Shown here: in pieces, positions 54,655 to 62,158 of the stretch
How the letters are laid out: each line of letters starts with the position of its first letter
Numbering within the stretch: the stretch's first letter is position 1
Origin: DAOUFU01 sp034429275
GTDB taxonomy: Bacteria; Chloroflexota; Anaerolineae; Aggregatilineales; Aggregatilineaceae
NCBI GenBank assembly: GCA_034429275.1
Contig: DAOUFU010000073.1
Coordinates: 17,069 to 81,068 of the forward strand
DNA length: 64,000 bases
Direction of reading: 5' to 3'
Notes under the pieces: generated by a model
What the model saw: the letters and a program-made list of their open reading frames with translations, nothing else
The model's database searches: none
Told to the model about the DNA's origin: nothing
Position numbers and translations under genes: made by a program

Positions 54655-56301
54655 TTATATTTCGCGCACGAAGGCGAACACCATCGGGCGGCGCTTGGTC
54701 TCATTGTAGAACAGTTTGGCGAGCGCATCCTGGATGGCGGTGGTCAGGTCGCCATTGGCGCGGGTCTCGACGACATCGCGCACGACCTGCTGCGCCGAGT
54801 CCATGAGCGACCCCGCATCGCGCAGGTAAACAAAGCCGCGCGAGATGAATTCCGGGTCTTCCATCACTTCGCCGCTGTCTTTGTCGATCAACACCATGAC
54901 GTTGACAAACCCGTCGCTGGCCAGGATTTCACGGTCGTGCATCACGATCGGGCCAACATCACCCACGCCTTTGCCATCCACAAACACGTAGCCGCCCGGC
55001 ACGCGCTCACCTATGGTGAGCGTATCCTGCGTCACCAGGATTTCGGTGCCGTTTTCCACCACGGCGATATGGTTGGGGGGGATGCCCAATTCCTGAGCCA
55101 GCAGGCTGTGTTGGGTCAGGTGGCGCAGTTCGCCGTGCATGGGGATGAAGAAGCGCGGACGCACCAGGTTGATCAGCAGCTTGAGTTCTTCGCGGCTGGC
55201 ATGGCCGGAGACGTGCACCATCTCGATCGGGTCATAGATTACGTTTGCGCCGCGCTGGATCAGCTTGTTGATGGTGCGGTGCACCAGTTCCTCGTTGCCG
55301 GGAATGGGGTGGGCGGACATGATCACAGTGTCGCCGCGCTCGACTTCGAGCTGGCGGTGCCGGCCCCAGGCCAGCCGCCCCATGACGGCGGATGGCTCGC
55401 CCTGAGTGCCAGTGGCCACCACCACGATTTTTTCCGGCGGCATTTTGCTGGCCTGATCAAGCCCCACCACCAGGTCTTTGGGCAGGTTCAGGTAGCCGAG
55501 TCGGGTCGCCACCTTGATGTATTCGTTCATGCTGTGCCCGGCAATCGCCATCTTGCGCCCATACTTCTGTGCGACAGCGGCAACCTGCTGGATGCGCGAG
55601 ATCAGCGAGGCGAAGGTGGCCACAATGATTCGGCCTTCGGCGCGCTGAAAAACCCGGTCGAAGGCCGCATCGATCACTGTTTCCGAGGGGGTCCACCCGG
55701 CCCGGTCGGCATTGGTACTATCCGAGAGCAGGACCAGCACCCCGCGTTTCGAGAACTCGGCCAGCTTGGCGAAATCGGGCGGCCAGCCATCCACCGGCGT
55801 GTGATCGAACTTGAAATCGCCGGTGTGCACCACCAGACCGACCGGAGTGGTGATTCCCAACCCCACACCATCGGGGATGCTGTGGCACACGTGGAAGGTT
55901 TCGACGCTGAACGGCCCCAGCGTGAGCACATCGCCCGCCTTGAAGACGACCAGGGGGTGCTCACCATGCCCCGACTGGCGCATTTTGAATTCGAGCAGGC
56001 CGGCGGTCAGGGCGGTGGCATAGACCGGGGCGTTGATGTCGTCGAGCACGTGCCCGATGGCCCCGGTGTGATCCTCGTGGCCGTGAGTGATGACGATGCC
56101 ATGCACCACCAGGCCGCGCGCGATTTCGTCGATGACATAGCTAAAATCGGGAATGATATAGTCGATACCGAGCATGTCGTTTTCGGGGAACATGATGCCC
56201 GCATCGACGATGATCGCCTGCCGGTCATATTCGTACAGCATCATGTTTTTGCCGATTTCCCCCAGCCCGCCCAGGGGAAGAATGCGTAAGGCGTCTGGCA
56301 T
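54655..56301 (-). CDS. rnj: Ribonuclease J
   Basis: A metallo-beta-lactamase RNA nuclease of 548 residues that performs 5'-to-3' exonuclease and endonuclease RNA decay and maturation. The HxHxDH motif is HGHEDH at residues 73-78; later metal ligands fall in HTGDFKFDH. LLSDSTNADRAGWTPSE is the beta-CASP start and HVSGHASREELKLL the C-terminal motif. Full length for the family. It is divergent in function from most Proteobacteria (RNase E users). A promoter-like TACAAT lies at 56508-56513. Confidence 0.95.
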   Translation of the reverse strand: MPDALRILPLGGLGEIGKNMMLYEYDRQAIIVDAGIMFPENDMLGIDYIIPDFSYVIDEIARGLVVHGIVITHGHEDHTGAIGHVLDDINAPVYATALTAGLLEFKMRQSGHGEHPLVVFKAGDVLTLGPFSVETFHVCHSIPDGVGLGITTPVGLVVHTGDFKFDHTPVDGWPPDFAKLAEFSKRGVLVLLSDSTNADRAGWTPSETVIDAAFDRVFQRAEGRIIVATFASLISRIQQVAAVAQKYGRKMAIAGHSMNEYIKVATRLGYLNLPKDLVVGLDQASKMPPEKIVVVATGTQGEPSAVMGRLAWGRHRQLEVERGDTVIMSAHPIPGNEELVHRTINKLIQRGANVIYDPIEMVHVSGHASREELKLLINLVRPRFFIPMHGELRHLTQHSLLAQELGIPPNHIAVVENGTEILVTQDTLTIGERVPGGYVFVDGKGVGDVGPIVMHDREILASDGFVNVMVLIDKDSGEVMEDPEFISRGFVYLRDAGSLMDSAQQVVRDVVETRANGDLTTAIQDALAKLFYNETKRRPMVFAFVREI

Positions 56302-56611
56302 AGGACCACAAACTCCTCTAGGGGCGCGCTTTGCGTCCCTGGTACACTACTATTCCGATAGATGGCTGACTCACGATCATCCAACGGGGTTTTGCGTCTG
56401 AACCCCGTGTGATTGCAGCTAGGTGGGCATTGGCGGGTGCTCAGATGGTACGAATCCACGCGCGGCCCATTTCCGGGCGCGAAAAAGGGCACCCCTGCCC
56501 GGCGGATATTGTAGCGCAGACGTGAACTGAGAACGAGGAGATCGGGAGGAGACGATCCTCAACACGAACGATGTGGAGAGCTGGGGTAAACCGGAGGATT
56601 CGGCTTACCGG
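56302..56611 (-). promoter_or_regulatory. Leader region of rnj and end of the csp transcript
   Basis: This 310-base stretch holds no gene. A likely -10 TACAAT on the minus strand (56508-56513) with a TTCTCA -35 gives RNase J a leader of about 200 bases. Within it are GGGCA/TGCCC (56487-56500) followed by TTTTT, which could end the upstream csp transcript, and an 8-bp hairpin ACGGGGTT/AACCCCGT at 56384-56408. Confidence 0.4.
56482..56500 (-). terminator. Candidate terminator of the cold-shock gene
   Basis: GGGCA at 56487-56491 pairs with TGCCC at 56496-56500, followed on the minus strand by TTTTT. The stem is short, so the call is moderate. It is about 112 bases after the csp stop. Confidence 0.4.
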
Positions 56612-56824
56612 TTACTCTTCCTGAACGCAGACCGCATACAGACCGCGCCGCCGCATTTCCAGCAAAAAGGAGACATTGGTGCCCGCATTCAACTGGCGGA
56701 CCCCGGTGCCCCGGATGGCCGAATAGCGCACCCGGACTTCGCGGCCATCCGCCATGCGGATGGTCCCGCACCCCCCATACCGGTCAAAAGATGTGACGGT
56801 GCCATAACAACGTTCAGATATCAC
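56612..56824 (-). CDS. Divergent cold-shock domain protein
   Basis: A 70-residue single cold-shock domain. The start GTG at 56824 has GAGGAG upstream. The fold pattern is visible (YGTVTSFDRYGGCGTIRMADGREVRVRYSAIRGTG then LNAGTNVSFLLEMRRRGLYAV). The usual aromatic RNA-binding motifs RNP1 (KGYGFI) and RNP2 (FVHFS) are changed to GGCGTI and VRVRYS, so RNA binding may be altered. It is transcribed toward rnj and away from spoVS. Confidence 0.8.
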   Translation of the reverse strand: MISERCYGTVTSFDRYGGCGTIRMADGREVRVRYSAIRGTGVRQLNAGTNVSFLLEMRRRGLYAVCVQEE

Positions 56825-56930
56825 AAGAAACTACTCCTCGCGCAGCAACGTGAGAACGATGATTGCGCAAACCAATACCCGATCATTAAAAGAGCATAAA
56901 GAATTGAGATTTGCAATCGTTATCATGCTC

Positions 56931-56959
56931 AGTGTAGCGCAAAAATGATCGCAAGACAA
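56931..56959 (-). promoter_or_regulatory. Promoter of the cold-shock gene
   Basis: On the minus strand TTGTCT (56954-56959) and TACACT (56931-56936) are 17 bases apart. It gives an untranslated leader of about 100 bases, a length common for cold-shock mRNAs that refold with temperature. Confidence 0.5.
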
Positions 56960-57092
56960 GCAGTGAAACCGTTCTCTATCACAATTTCAGGATGATTTCA
57001 GAATTCGTTTATGTACGACGTTCGCTTTATAAGCCGGGTTTTCCCTGCGGCAGTTTCATGGCAGGAGACTCGCTTGCTGTAAGAAATTAGAA

Positions 57093-57098
57093 TACAAT
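57093..57098 (+). promoter_or_regulatory. -10 element for the spoVS leader
   Basis: TACAAT at 57093-57098 would start transcription near 57105, right where the structured leader begins. No clear -35 is seen. The AT-rich 463-base gap at 56825-57287 holds this, the csp promoter and the leader, and otherwise nothing I recognise. Confidence 0.4.
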
Positions 57099-57107
57099 AA
57101 GATGCAC

Positions 57108-57203
57108 CAGATGGGGCTAAAAAATGAACCGGGCCTGCCAACGCCAGGACCGGTTGTTCGGTGCACTTCCTACCCTGGCTGCGTATGGAAGCTGAACCCC
57201 CTG
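57108..57203 (+). ncRNA. Structured 5' leader of spoVS (candidate riboregulator)
   Basis: A fold with three arms can be drawn: closing pairs CAG/CTG and GGGG/CCCC at the two ends, a hairpin AACCGG-G-CCTG ... CAGG-A-CCGGTT at 57127-57155, and a hairpin GTTC ... GAAC with inner CTTCC/GGAAG at 57156-57197. It does not match a riboswitch I know. A 23-codon frame (57124-57195, beginning MNRACQRQDR) runs through it with GGGG before its ATG and may be a leader peptide instead. Confidence 0.35.
57124..57195 (+). CDS. Possible short ORF within the spoVS leader
   Basis: A 23-residue frame with a GGGG Shine-Dalgarno-like stretch eight bases upstream and the same GGGGCTAAA context as the spoVS start at 57288. 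The peptide has no recognisable motif. It may be a small protein, a leader peptide, or chance in a structured RNA. Confidence 0.25.
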   Translation: MNRACQRQDRLFGALPTLAAYGS

Positions 57204-57287
57204 TTTTCGCTGGCATAAATACTGTTTTTGCGACACCTGTCTTCACGTTTTATCACCCGTTTTCAGGTCTAGTTAAGGGGGCTAAAG

Positions 57288-57602
57288 ATGCAACCCACAC
57301 ATCCACCACACCTGGCTCCTGACGATGCTACGTCCAAAACAGTAGACATCATCAAGGTGTCGGCGCGGTCACGCTCTACTGCTGTCGCAGGCGCAATTGC
57401 AGGCGTAGTCCGCGAACACAACCGGGCCGAGGTCCAGGCTATCGGCGCGGGTGCGGTAAATCAGGCGCTGAAGGCCGTCGCTATCGCGCGGGGGTATCTG
57501 GCCGAAGATCATATCGATGTGATCGTGATCCCGTACTTCACCGAGGTCATGATCGAGGAACAAGAACGTACAGCAGTGCGGATGGTGGTCGAACCACGCT
57601 GA
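57288..57602 (+). CDS. spoVS: SpoVS-family protein
   Basis: A 104-residue protein of the stage V sporulation protein S family, related to the Alba fold of nucleic-acid-binding proteins. IIKVSARSRSTAVAGAIAGVVREHNRAEVQAIGAGAVNQALKAVAIARGYLA matches the family core, and the protein ends EERTAVRMVVEPR-like (here QERTAVRMVVEPR). It has an N-terminal extension of about 18 residues. No other sporulation gene is in the window, so a sporulation role is not implied. AAGGGGG lies upstream. Confidence 0.9.
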   Translation: MQPTHPPHLAPDDATSKTVDIIKVSARSRSTAVAGAIAGVVREHNRAEVQAIGAGAVNQALKAVAIARGYLAEDHIDVIVIPYFTEVMIEEQERTAVRMVVEPR

Positions 57603-57643
57603 CGAGAGACCACTCCCCGCGGATCAATCAAGGTTTGGCGCGC

Positions 57644-57677
57644 GGCCTTTGTCAGGACCAACAGAGACAAAGGCCGT
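57644..57677. terminator. Hairpin between spoVS and the crp-type gene
   Basis: CGGCCTTTGTC at 57644-57654 pairs perfectly with GACAAAGGCCG at 57667-57677 (11 bp). It lies between convergent genes. No T-run follows on either strand. Confidence 0.55.
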
Positions 57678-57700
57678 GTCATGTGTGGATCGCCTCTGCC

Positions 57701-58393
57701 TCAGTCTTCCCCGCGACTCAGCCGGCGCAGCGTCTCCACGTCGTGAAGCAGCAGGCGGCGCGAACTCGGCATCCCGATGATCCCATCGTGGCTCCATTCA
57801 TTGAGCTTATGGGTCACCCATTCTTCGCTGGTGCCGATGGCCGCGGCCAGGTCTTTTTTGCGCAGCGTAGAGGTGATCAGGCCACGCTCGACCTCGCCGT
57901 CGCGCTCGGCCAGGAACAGCAGCACGTGCGCCAGGCGCGCCGAACTATCGTTAACCGGCAGCGATTCGGCTTGCAGCACCATCTGGCGCATTCGCTCGCT
58001 GAGGTAGCTCAGCAGGTGAATGGCCGTTTCCGGGTGGGTCTGGAGATGCGCCAGGAAAGGCTCGCGGTCCAGCGCCAGCAGCACGCAGTCTTCTTCCGCC
58101 TGGGCATACGCCGAGCGCGGTTTGCCATCGAGCAGGGCCATCTCGCCCAGCACGTCGTTTGGCCCCAGGATGTCCAGCACCACCTGGCGCTCACCTTCGC
58201 CCAGGGTGTAGACCTTGAGCTTGCCTTCCTCGATCAAAATCATCGAGTTGCCAGGCTCACCCTTTTGGAACAGCATCTCGCCGCGCCGGAGATTGAACCG
58301 GCGCATCGTCTCGCACAGCGGGGCGAGCGCTTCGGCGGACAGGCCGCGAAACAGCGGAATTGCCGCCAGGCAATCGGCTGTGATGTCCGACAT
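57701..58393 (-). CDS. Crp/Fnr-family transcriptional regulator
   Basis: A 230-residue regulator. The start at 58393 has AAGGAGAA eight bases upstream; a longer frame upstream is not used. The cyclic-nucleotide-binding domain (about residues 8-120) includes GEMLFQKGEPGNSMILIEEGKLKVY and VLGEMALLDGKPRSAYAQAEEDC; the GE-x-A-L...R-S-A pattern fits nucleotide binding. A C-terminal winged HTH (about 150-225) has KKDLAAAIGTSEEWVTHKLNEW. No N-terminal Fnr-type iron-sulfur cysteines are present. It may act at the Crp-like palindrome at 22454-22469. Confidence 0.9.
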   Translation of the reverse strand: MSDITADCLAAIPLFRGLSAEALAPLCETMRRFNLRRGEMLFQKGEPGNSMILIEEGKLKVYTLGEGERQVVLDILGPNDVLGEMALLDGKPRSAYAQAEEDCVLLALDREPFLAHLQTHPETAIHLLSYLSERMRQMVLQAESLPVNDSSARLAHVLLFLAERDGEVERGLITSTLRKKDLAAAIGTSEEWVTHKLNEWSHDGIIGMPSSRRLLLHDVETLRRLSRGED

Positions 58394-58424
58394 AATCAGT
58401 TCTCCTTGTCCCACACCCCGCACA

Positions 58425-58452
58425 AGTATAGTGAATCCCGGTCGGAGTGCAA
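58425..58452 (-). promoter_or_regulatory. Promoter of the Crp-type gene
   Basis: On the minus strand TTGCAC (58447-58452) and TATACT (58425-58430) are 16 bases apart. A plus-strand TATAAT (58458-58463) lies just beyond it and may serve the divergent gene at 58589. Confidence 0.55.
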
Positions 58453-58512
58453 TGGGGTATAATGCACCAGCCGAAAAAAGAGTGACGATCGGCGTGGTTG
58501 CTGGCATGACAG

Positions 58513-58560
58513 TTGACGCGTCAATGGGTGCGCCAAGTGACGTGCCGGTTGGCGCGCCAA
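58513..58560. repeat. Two 12-bp perfect palindromes upstream of the membrane protein gene
   Basis: TTGACGCGTCAA (58513-58524) and TTGGCGCGCCAA (58549-58560) are both perfectly self-complementary and 36 bases apart, in the leader of the gene at 58589. They could be regulator binding sites; no matching protein is known from this window. Confidence 0.5.
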
Positions 58561-58588
58561 TCGGCAGAAAAAACCATCCTGGGGAGAC

Positions 58589-60619
58589 ATGAGTCCATTT
58601 CGTTTTTTGCGCCGGTGGCTGGCCCTGGGCCAGGATACCCTGCGCCAGGGCATGGTGCTGCTGGTGGTCGTAGTGTTGGGGATCGTCTATGCCAGCACGC
58701 TGCAAACCCATATCAGCGGCAGCTTTCAGGAAAGCGACCCGGCACATATCCTCAAAAATGAATATATCAAAGATGTGAGCGAGATTCAGGTCGCGCTCAA
58801 TATTTGGGGGACGGTGCATCACACCGGCTATCCACTGTATGCCCTGGTGGGGAATCTGTTCACGCTGCCGCTGCGTGCGGTAGGAGTCGAACCCGCCGCT
58901 GCTGCCAGTTTATACGCGCTGATGTGGGGAATCGTCGCGTTGCTGGCGGCAGGGGTGCTGATCGCGCGGCTGACCGGGCGGACTGCGCTCGCCGCGCTGA
59001 GCGTGCTGCTGCTGGGCGTGACGCGCACCACGTGGCTGCACAGCGTGATCGCCGAAGTGTACAGCATGAGCCTGGCGATCACGGCGATCCTGCTGCTGAT
59101 CGCGCTGTGGCCGGTGCCCTGGTCCGGCGCGTGGGGTGTGCGCCGCCGCGTGCTGTGGATGGCGCTGATCGGCGGGATCGGGGTGGCGCACCATCGCGCG
59201 ATCGTCTTTGTCGCGCCGGGACTGCTGGCCGCTATGTGGCCTCACCTGCGCGCCGATGTCCGGGCGAACCCCGCGCGCTGGCGGCAGTTGGTCCCGGCAG
59301 CGGTAGGATTGGCATTGCTCGGCTTTGTGCCCTATCTTTACCTGCCCATCCGCGAATGGCAGGGGGGCGCATGGGTCTATGGCGAGCCGGGAAGTTGGGC
59401 CGGGTTCTGGACCGAGTTCACCGGGCGAGAAGCGGCTCACCTGGTCACGCTGCCCGATGGGCTGAATGGGCTGTGGGGCAATGTGCGCGGGGTGTGGGAT
59501 ATCCTGGTTCATGAGCTGACGCTGCCGGGCCTGCTGGTGAGCCTGGCCGGATTCGGGTGGGCGGTGTCTGTCTCACCGCGCTGGCATGAAGCGCGGCTGC
59601 TGGCTCTCAGTGCCGCAGGCCCGCTGTTGTTCGCGGTGTTTTATCACACCGCCGTGATGCCCCAGGCCGTGCTGATGCCGGTGGTGATGATCCTGGTGGC
59701 AGCGTTTGCCCTGGCGCTGGATGATCTGCTGGAGCGCCTGCCTGCCCGCCACATTCCGGCGATCAGTATGGCGCTGGCGGCGGGCCTGTTGCTGTGGACC
59801 GCGGCGCTGGTGGCCTGGAGTTACCCGCTGATTGACGAGCTGGTGAGCGAACCCGGCGGTCTGGAAACGATCGCGCGGCTGCACCATGTGCCCCGCACGG
59901 ATGAGAGCGGCGCGCCGATCAAAGCGGTGGTGATGCTGCCCTGGGGACCACATTATTCGGCGGCGGCCTACGCGCGGCTGGTCACCGGCGAACTGGCCTG
60001 GCTGGAAGTCGTCGATCATAAGGGGAACTATCCGGCGCTGCTGGCAGAAGGCTTCCGGCTCTATACCCTGCCCGAAACGTTCTATACCTATCCGCCGCCC
60101 TGGCCGAGCGCCTATGGCGCGCCGGGGGATTGGTGGGCACAACATCTCGGCGCGCTCACCATCACCTCTGCCGCGCCGGGGATCGTGCAACTGCTGAACG
60201 CGCCCTGGCTGAGCGCGCCAAACGATCCCGCCGGGCAGCCAGTCGTTTATGGCATCGCGCGCCGCGACGCGTGGTTGACCTGCGACGCCGGACACATCTA
60301 CCTGCACGTGATCTGGACTGCCGACCGCCGCCCCGAAGGCGATCCCAGCATCTTTGTGCACCTGACGGGCGATGTGCCCGCGCCCAATCCTCCAAACGCC
60401 GATGCCCGTCACCCCGTCTATGGGGCCTATCCGTTTGCGGCGTGGTCGCCGGGCGAGATTGTACGCGATGATTTCACCCTGCCGCGCCTGCCCGACCGCA
60501 CACTGGTACGGTTTGGGCTGTACGAGCAGGACTCCGGCGGGCAGTTCGTCAACTATGGAGAGACCGCCCTGCCGGTGGAAGCGTGCCAGCCGGTCGAGGC
60601 CGTCCGCGCTGCGCCGTGA
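58589..60619 (+). CDS. DUF2723/TMEM260-like multi-span membrane protein
   Basis: A 676-residue protein with an N-terminal span and about 10 more membrane spans, followed by a C-terminal soluble domain of about 200 residues. The region after the first span, DPAHILKNEYIKDVSEIQVALNIWGTVHHTGYPLYALVG, resembles DUF2723 proteins with glycosyltransferase-like (GT-C/O-mannosyltransferase) features. A GIGVAHHRAIVF segment follows. It is probably a membrane glycosyltransferase; this is a family-level inference. GGGGAGAC is at the ATG. Confidence 0.75.
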   Translation: MSPFRFLRRWLALGQDTLRQGMVLLVVVVLGIVYASTLQTHISGSFQESDPAHILKNEYIKDVSEIQVALNIWGTVHHTGYPLYALVGNLFTLPLRAVGVEPAAAASLYALMWGIVALLAAGVLIARLTGRTALAALSVLLLGVTRTTWLHSVIAEVYSMSLAITAILLLIALWPVPWSGAWGVRRRVLWMALIGGIGVAHHRAIVFVAPGLLAAMWPHLRADVRANPARWRQLVPAAVGLALLGFVPYLYLPIREWQGGAWVYGEPGSWAGFWTEFTGREAAHLVTLPDGLNGLWGNVRGVWDILVHELTLPGLLVSLAGFGWAVSVSPRWHEARLLALSAAGPLLFAVFYHTAVMPQAVLMPVVMILVAAFALALDDLLERLPARHIPAISMALAAGLLLWTAALVAWSYPLIDELVSEPGGLETIARLHHVPRTDESGAPIKAVVMLPWGPHYSAAAYARLVTGELAWLEVVDHKGNYPALLAEGFRLYTLPETFYTYPPPWPSAYGAPGDWWAQHLGALTITSAAPGIVQLLNAPWLSAPNDPAGQPVVYGIARRDAWLTCDAGHIYLHVIWTADRRPEGDPSIFVHLTGDVPAPNPPNADARHPVYGAYPFAAWSPGEIVRDDFTLPRLPDRTLVRFGLYEQDSGGQFVNYGETALPVEACQPVEAVRAAP

Positions 60620-60673
60620 GATGGTGCGGCTTGGCCCTATACGGGCTGCCCATACCGGCCCGATAATAAACTC

Positions 60674-60682
60674 TGGTATACT
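60674..60682 (+). promoter_or_regulatory. Extended -10 promoter of the aminotransferase gene
   Basis: TG-G-TATACT forms an extended -10 with the core at 60677-60682. No good -35 is visible. The start codon is 52 bases downstream. Confidence 0.45.
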
Positions 60683-60733
60683 CGAACGCTGACATCCAAC
60701 CTTTCACCCCTTGCCCTTCTTCAGGAGTTTGCC

Positions 60734-61894
60734 ATGCGCACCTTTCTTTCCGATCGTGTTCAGTCCGTCCCACCGTCGGGCATCCGCAAATTTTTCGACA
60801 TCAGCGCCGAAATGACCGACGTGATCTCGCTGGGCATCGGTGAGCCGGATTTCATCACCCCGGACCCCATCCTCCAGGCCGGGATTCGCGCGCTGCAGGC
60901 CGGGCACCCGCATTACACCAGCAACAGCGGCACAACCGAACTCCGCGAGGCGGTGGCGCGCTACCTGAACCGGCTGTACGGCTTGAATTACGATCCGGGG
61001 CGCGAAATTCTGATCACGGTGGGGGTAAGCGAGGCGCTTTACCTGGTGATGAACGCAGTGCTCGATCCTGGCGACCAGGTGATTGTGCCGCAGCCGTGCT
61101 TTGTGGCCTATACCCCCGAAGTCATCTTCGCGGGCGGCGAGCCGGTGATCGTCGATACTCATGTTGAGGATGGATTCCAGGTCACAGGGGCGCAGATCGA
61201 AGCCGCCATTACGCCCAAGACCAAGGCCATCCTGATCGGCTATCCCAATAATCCCACCGGGGCTGTGCTCAGCCGCGAGCGCCTGCTGGAGATCGCCGCG
61301 GTGGCCGAAAAGTACGATCTGCTGGTGATCTCCGATGAGATTTACGATCGCCTGGTATACCTGGGGGCGCACACCAATTTCGCCTCGCTGCCCAATATGC
61401 GCGCGCGGACGGTGGTGCTGGGCGGGTTCAGCAAGAGTCACGCCATGACGGGTTGGCGGCTGGGGTACGCGGTAGGGCCAGACGCGATCATCGCCGCCAT
61501 GCGCAAAATCCACCAGTATACGATCATGTCCGCGCCCACCGTCGCCCAGATGGCGGTGGCGGAGACTCTCGACAGTGCCGACGAGGAAGTTGAGCGGATG
61601 CGGCAGGAATATGATCGCCGCCGCCGCCTGATTGTCAGCGGGTTCAACTCGCTGGGGCTGACCTGTTTTGATCCCGGCGGGGCGTTCTATGCGTTCCCGC
61701 GTGTGACCGCTTCGGGCATGAACGAGGAAGTCTTCGCAGAAACCCTGCTGCGCGAAGAGCGCGTCGCCATGATTCCCGGCTCGGCTTTTGGCGCGACCGG
61801 GGCCGGTCATGTGCGGGCGTGCTATGCGACCGCCTATGAAAAGATCGAGGAAGCGCTGGAGCGCCTTCATCGTTTTATGGCGCGCTACGGGTGA
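60734..61894 (+). CDS. Class I/II aminotransferase (AspC/PatA-like)
   Basis: A 386-residue PLP enzyme of fold type I. The N-terminal block SVPPSGIRKFFDISAEMTDVISLGIGEPDF is family-typical. TSNSGTTELREAVARYL and YPNNPTGAVLSRE follow; the PLP lysine is in GGFSKSHAMTGWRLGY. The C-terminal GGAFYAFPRV block is also intact. It probably makes aspartate, tyrosine or phenylalanine by transamination; because the window's aromatic operon has no transaminase, it could supply that step. Confidence 0.92.
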   Translation: MRTFLSDRVQSVPPSGIRKFFDISAEMTDVISLGIGEPDFITPDPILQAGIRALQAGHPHYTSNSGTTELREAVARYLNRLYGLNYDPGREILITVGVSEALYLVMNAVLDPGDQVIVPQPCFVAYTPEVIFAGGEPVIVDTHVEDGFQVTGAQIEAAITPKTKAILIGYPNNPTGAVLSRERLLEIAAVAEKYDLLVISDEIYDRLVYLGAHTNFASLPNMRARTVVLGGFSKSHAMTGWRLGYAVGPDAIIAAMRKIHQYTIMSAPTVAQMAVAETLDSADEEVERMRQEYDRRRRLIVSGFNSLGLTCFDPGGAFYAFPRVTASGMNEEVFAETLLREERVAMIPGSAFGATGAGHVRACYATAYEKIEEALERLHRFMARYG

Positions 61895-61913
61895 GTGCAG
61901 CGCGAGGAATGGT

Positions 61914-61950
61914 CGGGACAGCCCAGGCTGCGATCCCTGCGGCTGTCCCG
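61914..61950 (+). terminator. Hairpin after the aminotransferase gene
   Basis: CGGGACAGCC at 61914-61923 pairs with GGCTGTCCCG at 61941-61950 (10 bp). The following sequence is not T-rich, so it may need a factor or only stabilise the mRNA end. Confidence 0.5.
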
Positions 61951-62083
61951 ATTGGCGTGCCCCGAAATCTGCGATTTTTTCCCGCGCCAAATGATCGCCC
62001 CTGAACCCACTGGAAACGACTGCAATTCGGTTCATCCACCCGGTTTCCCGGCTTGACGTTTGGTCTATACTCATTTGAAGAGG

Positions 62084-62106
62084 CGGCACCCCTTGTGCCG
62101 GTTTTT
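62084..62106 (+). other. Hairpin in the leader of the secreted protein gene
   Basis: CGGCAC at 62084-62089 pairs with GTGCCG at 62095-62100, followed by GTTTTT, like a terminator. A -10-like TATACT lies at 62066-62071. A second GTGCCGG copy at 62111 could pair with the first arm in competition, so an attenuator is possible but weakly supported. Confidence 0.3.
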
Positions 62107-62158
62107 CGGTGCCGGCCGCTGTTGTCATGCGCCGGATTTTTCGAATCGCGAGGGACCA

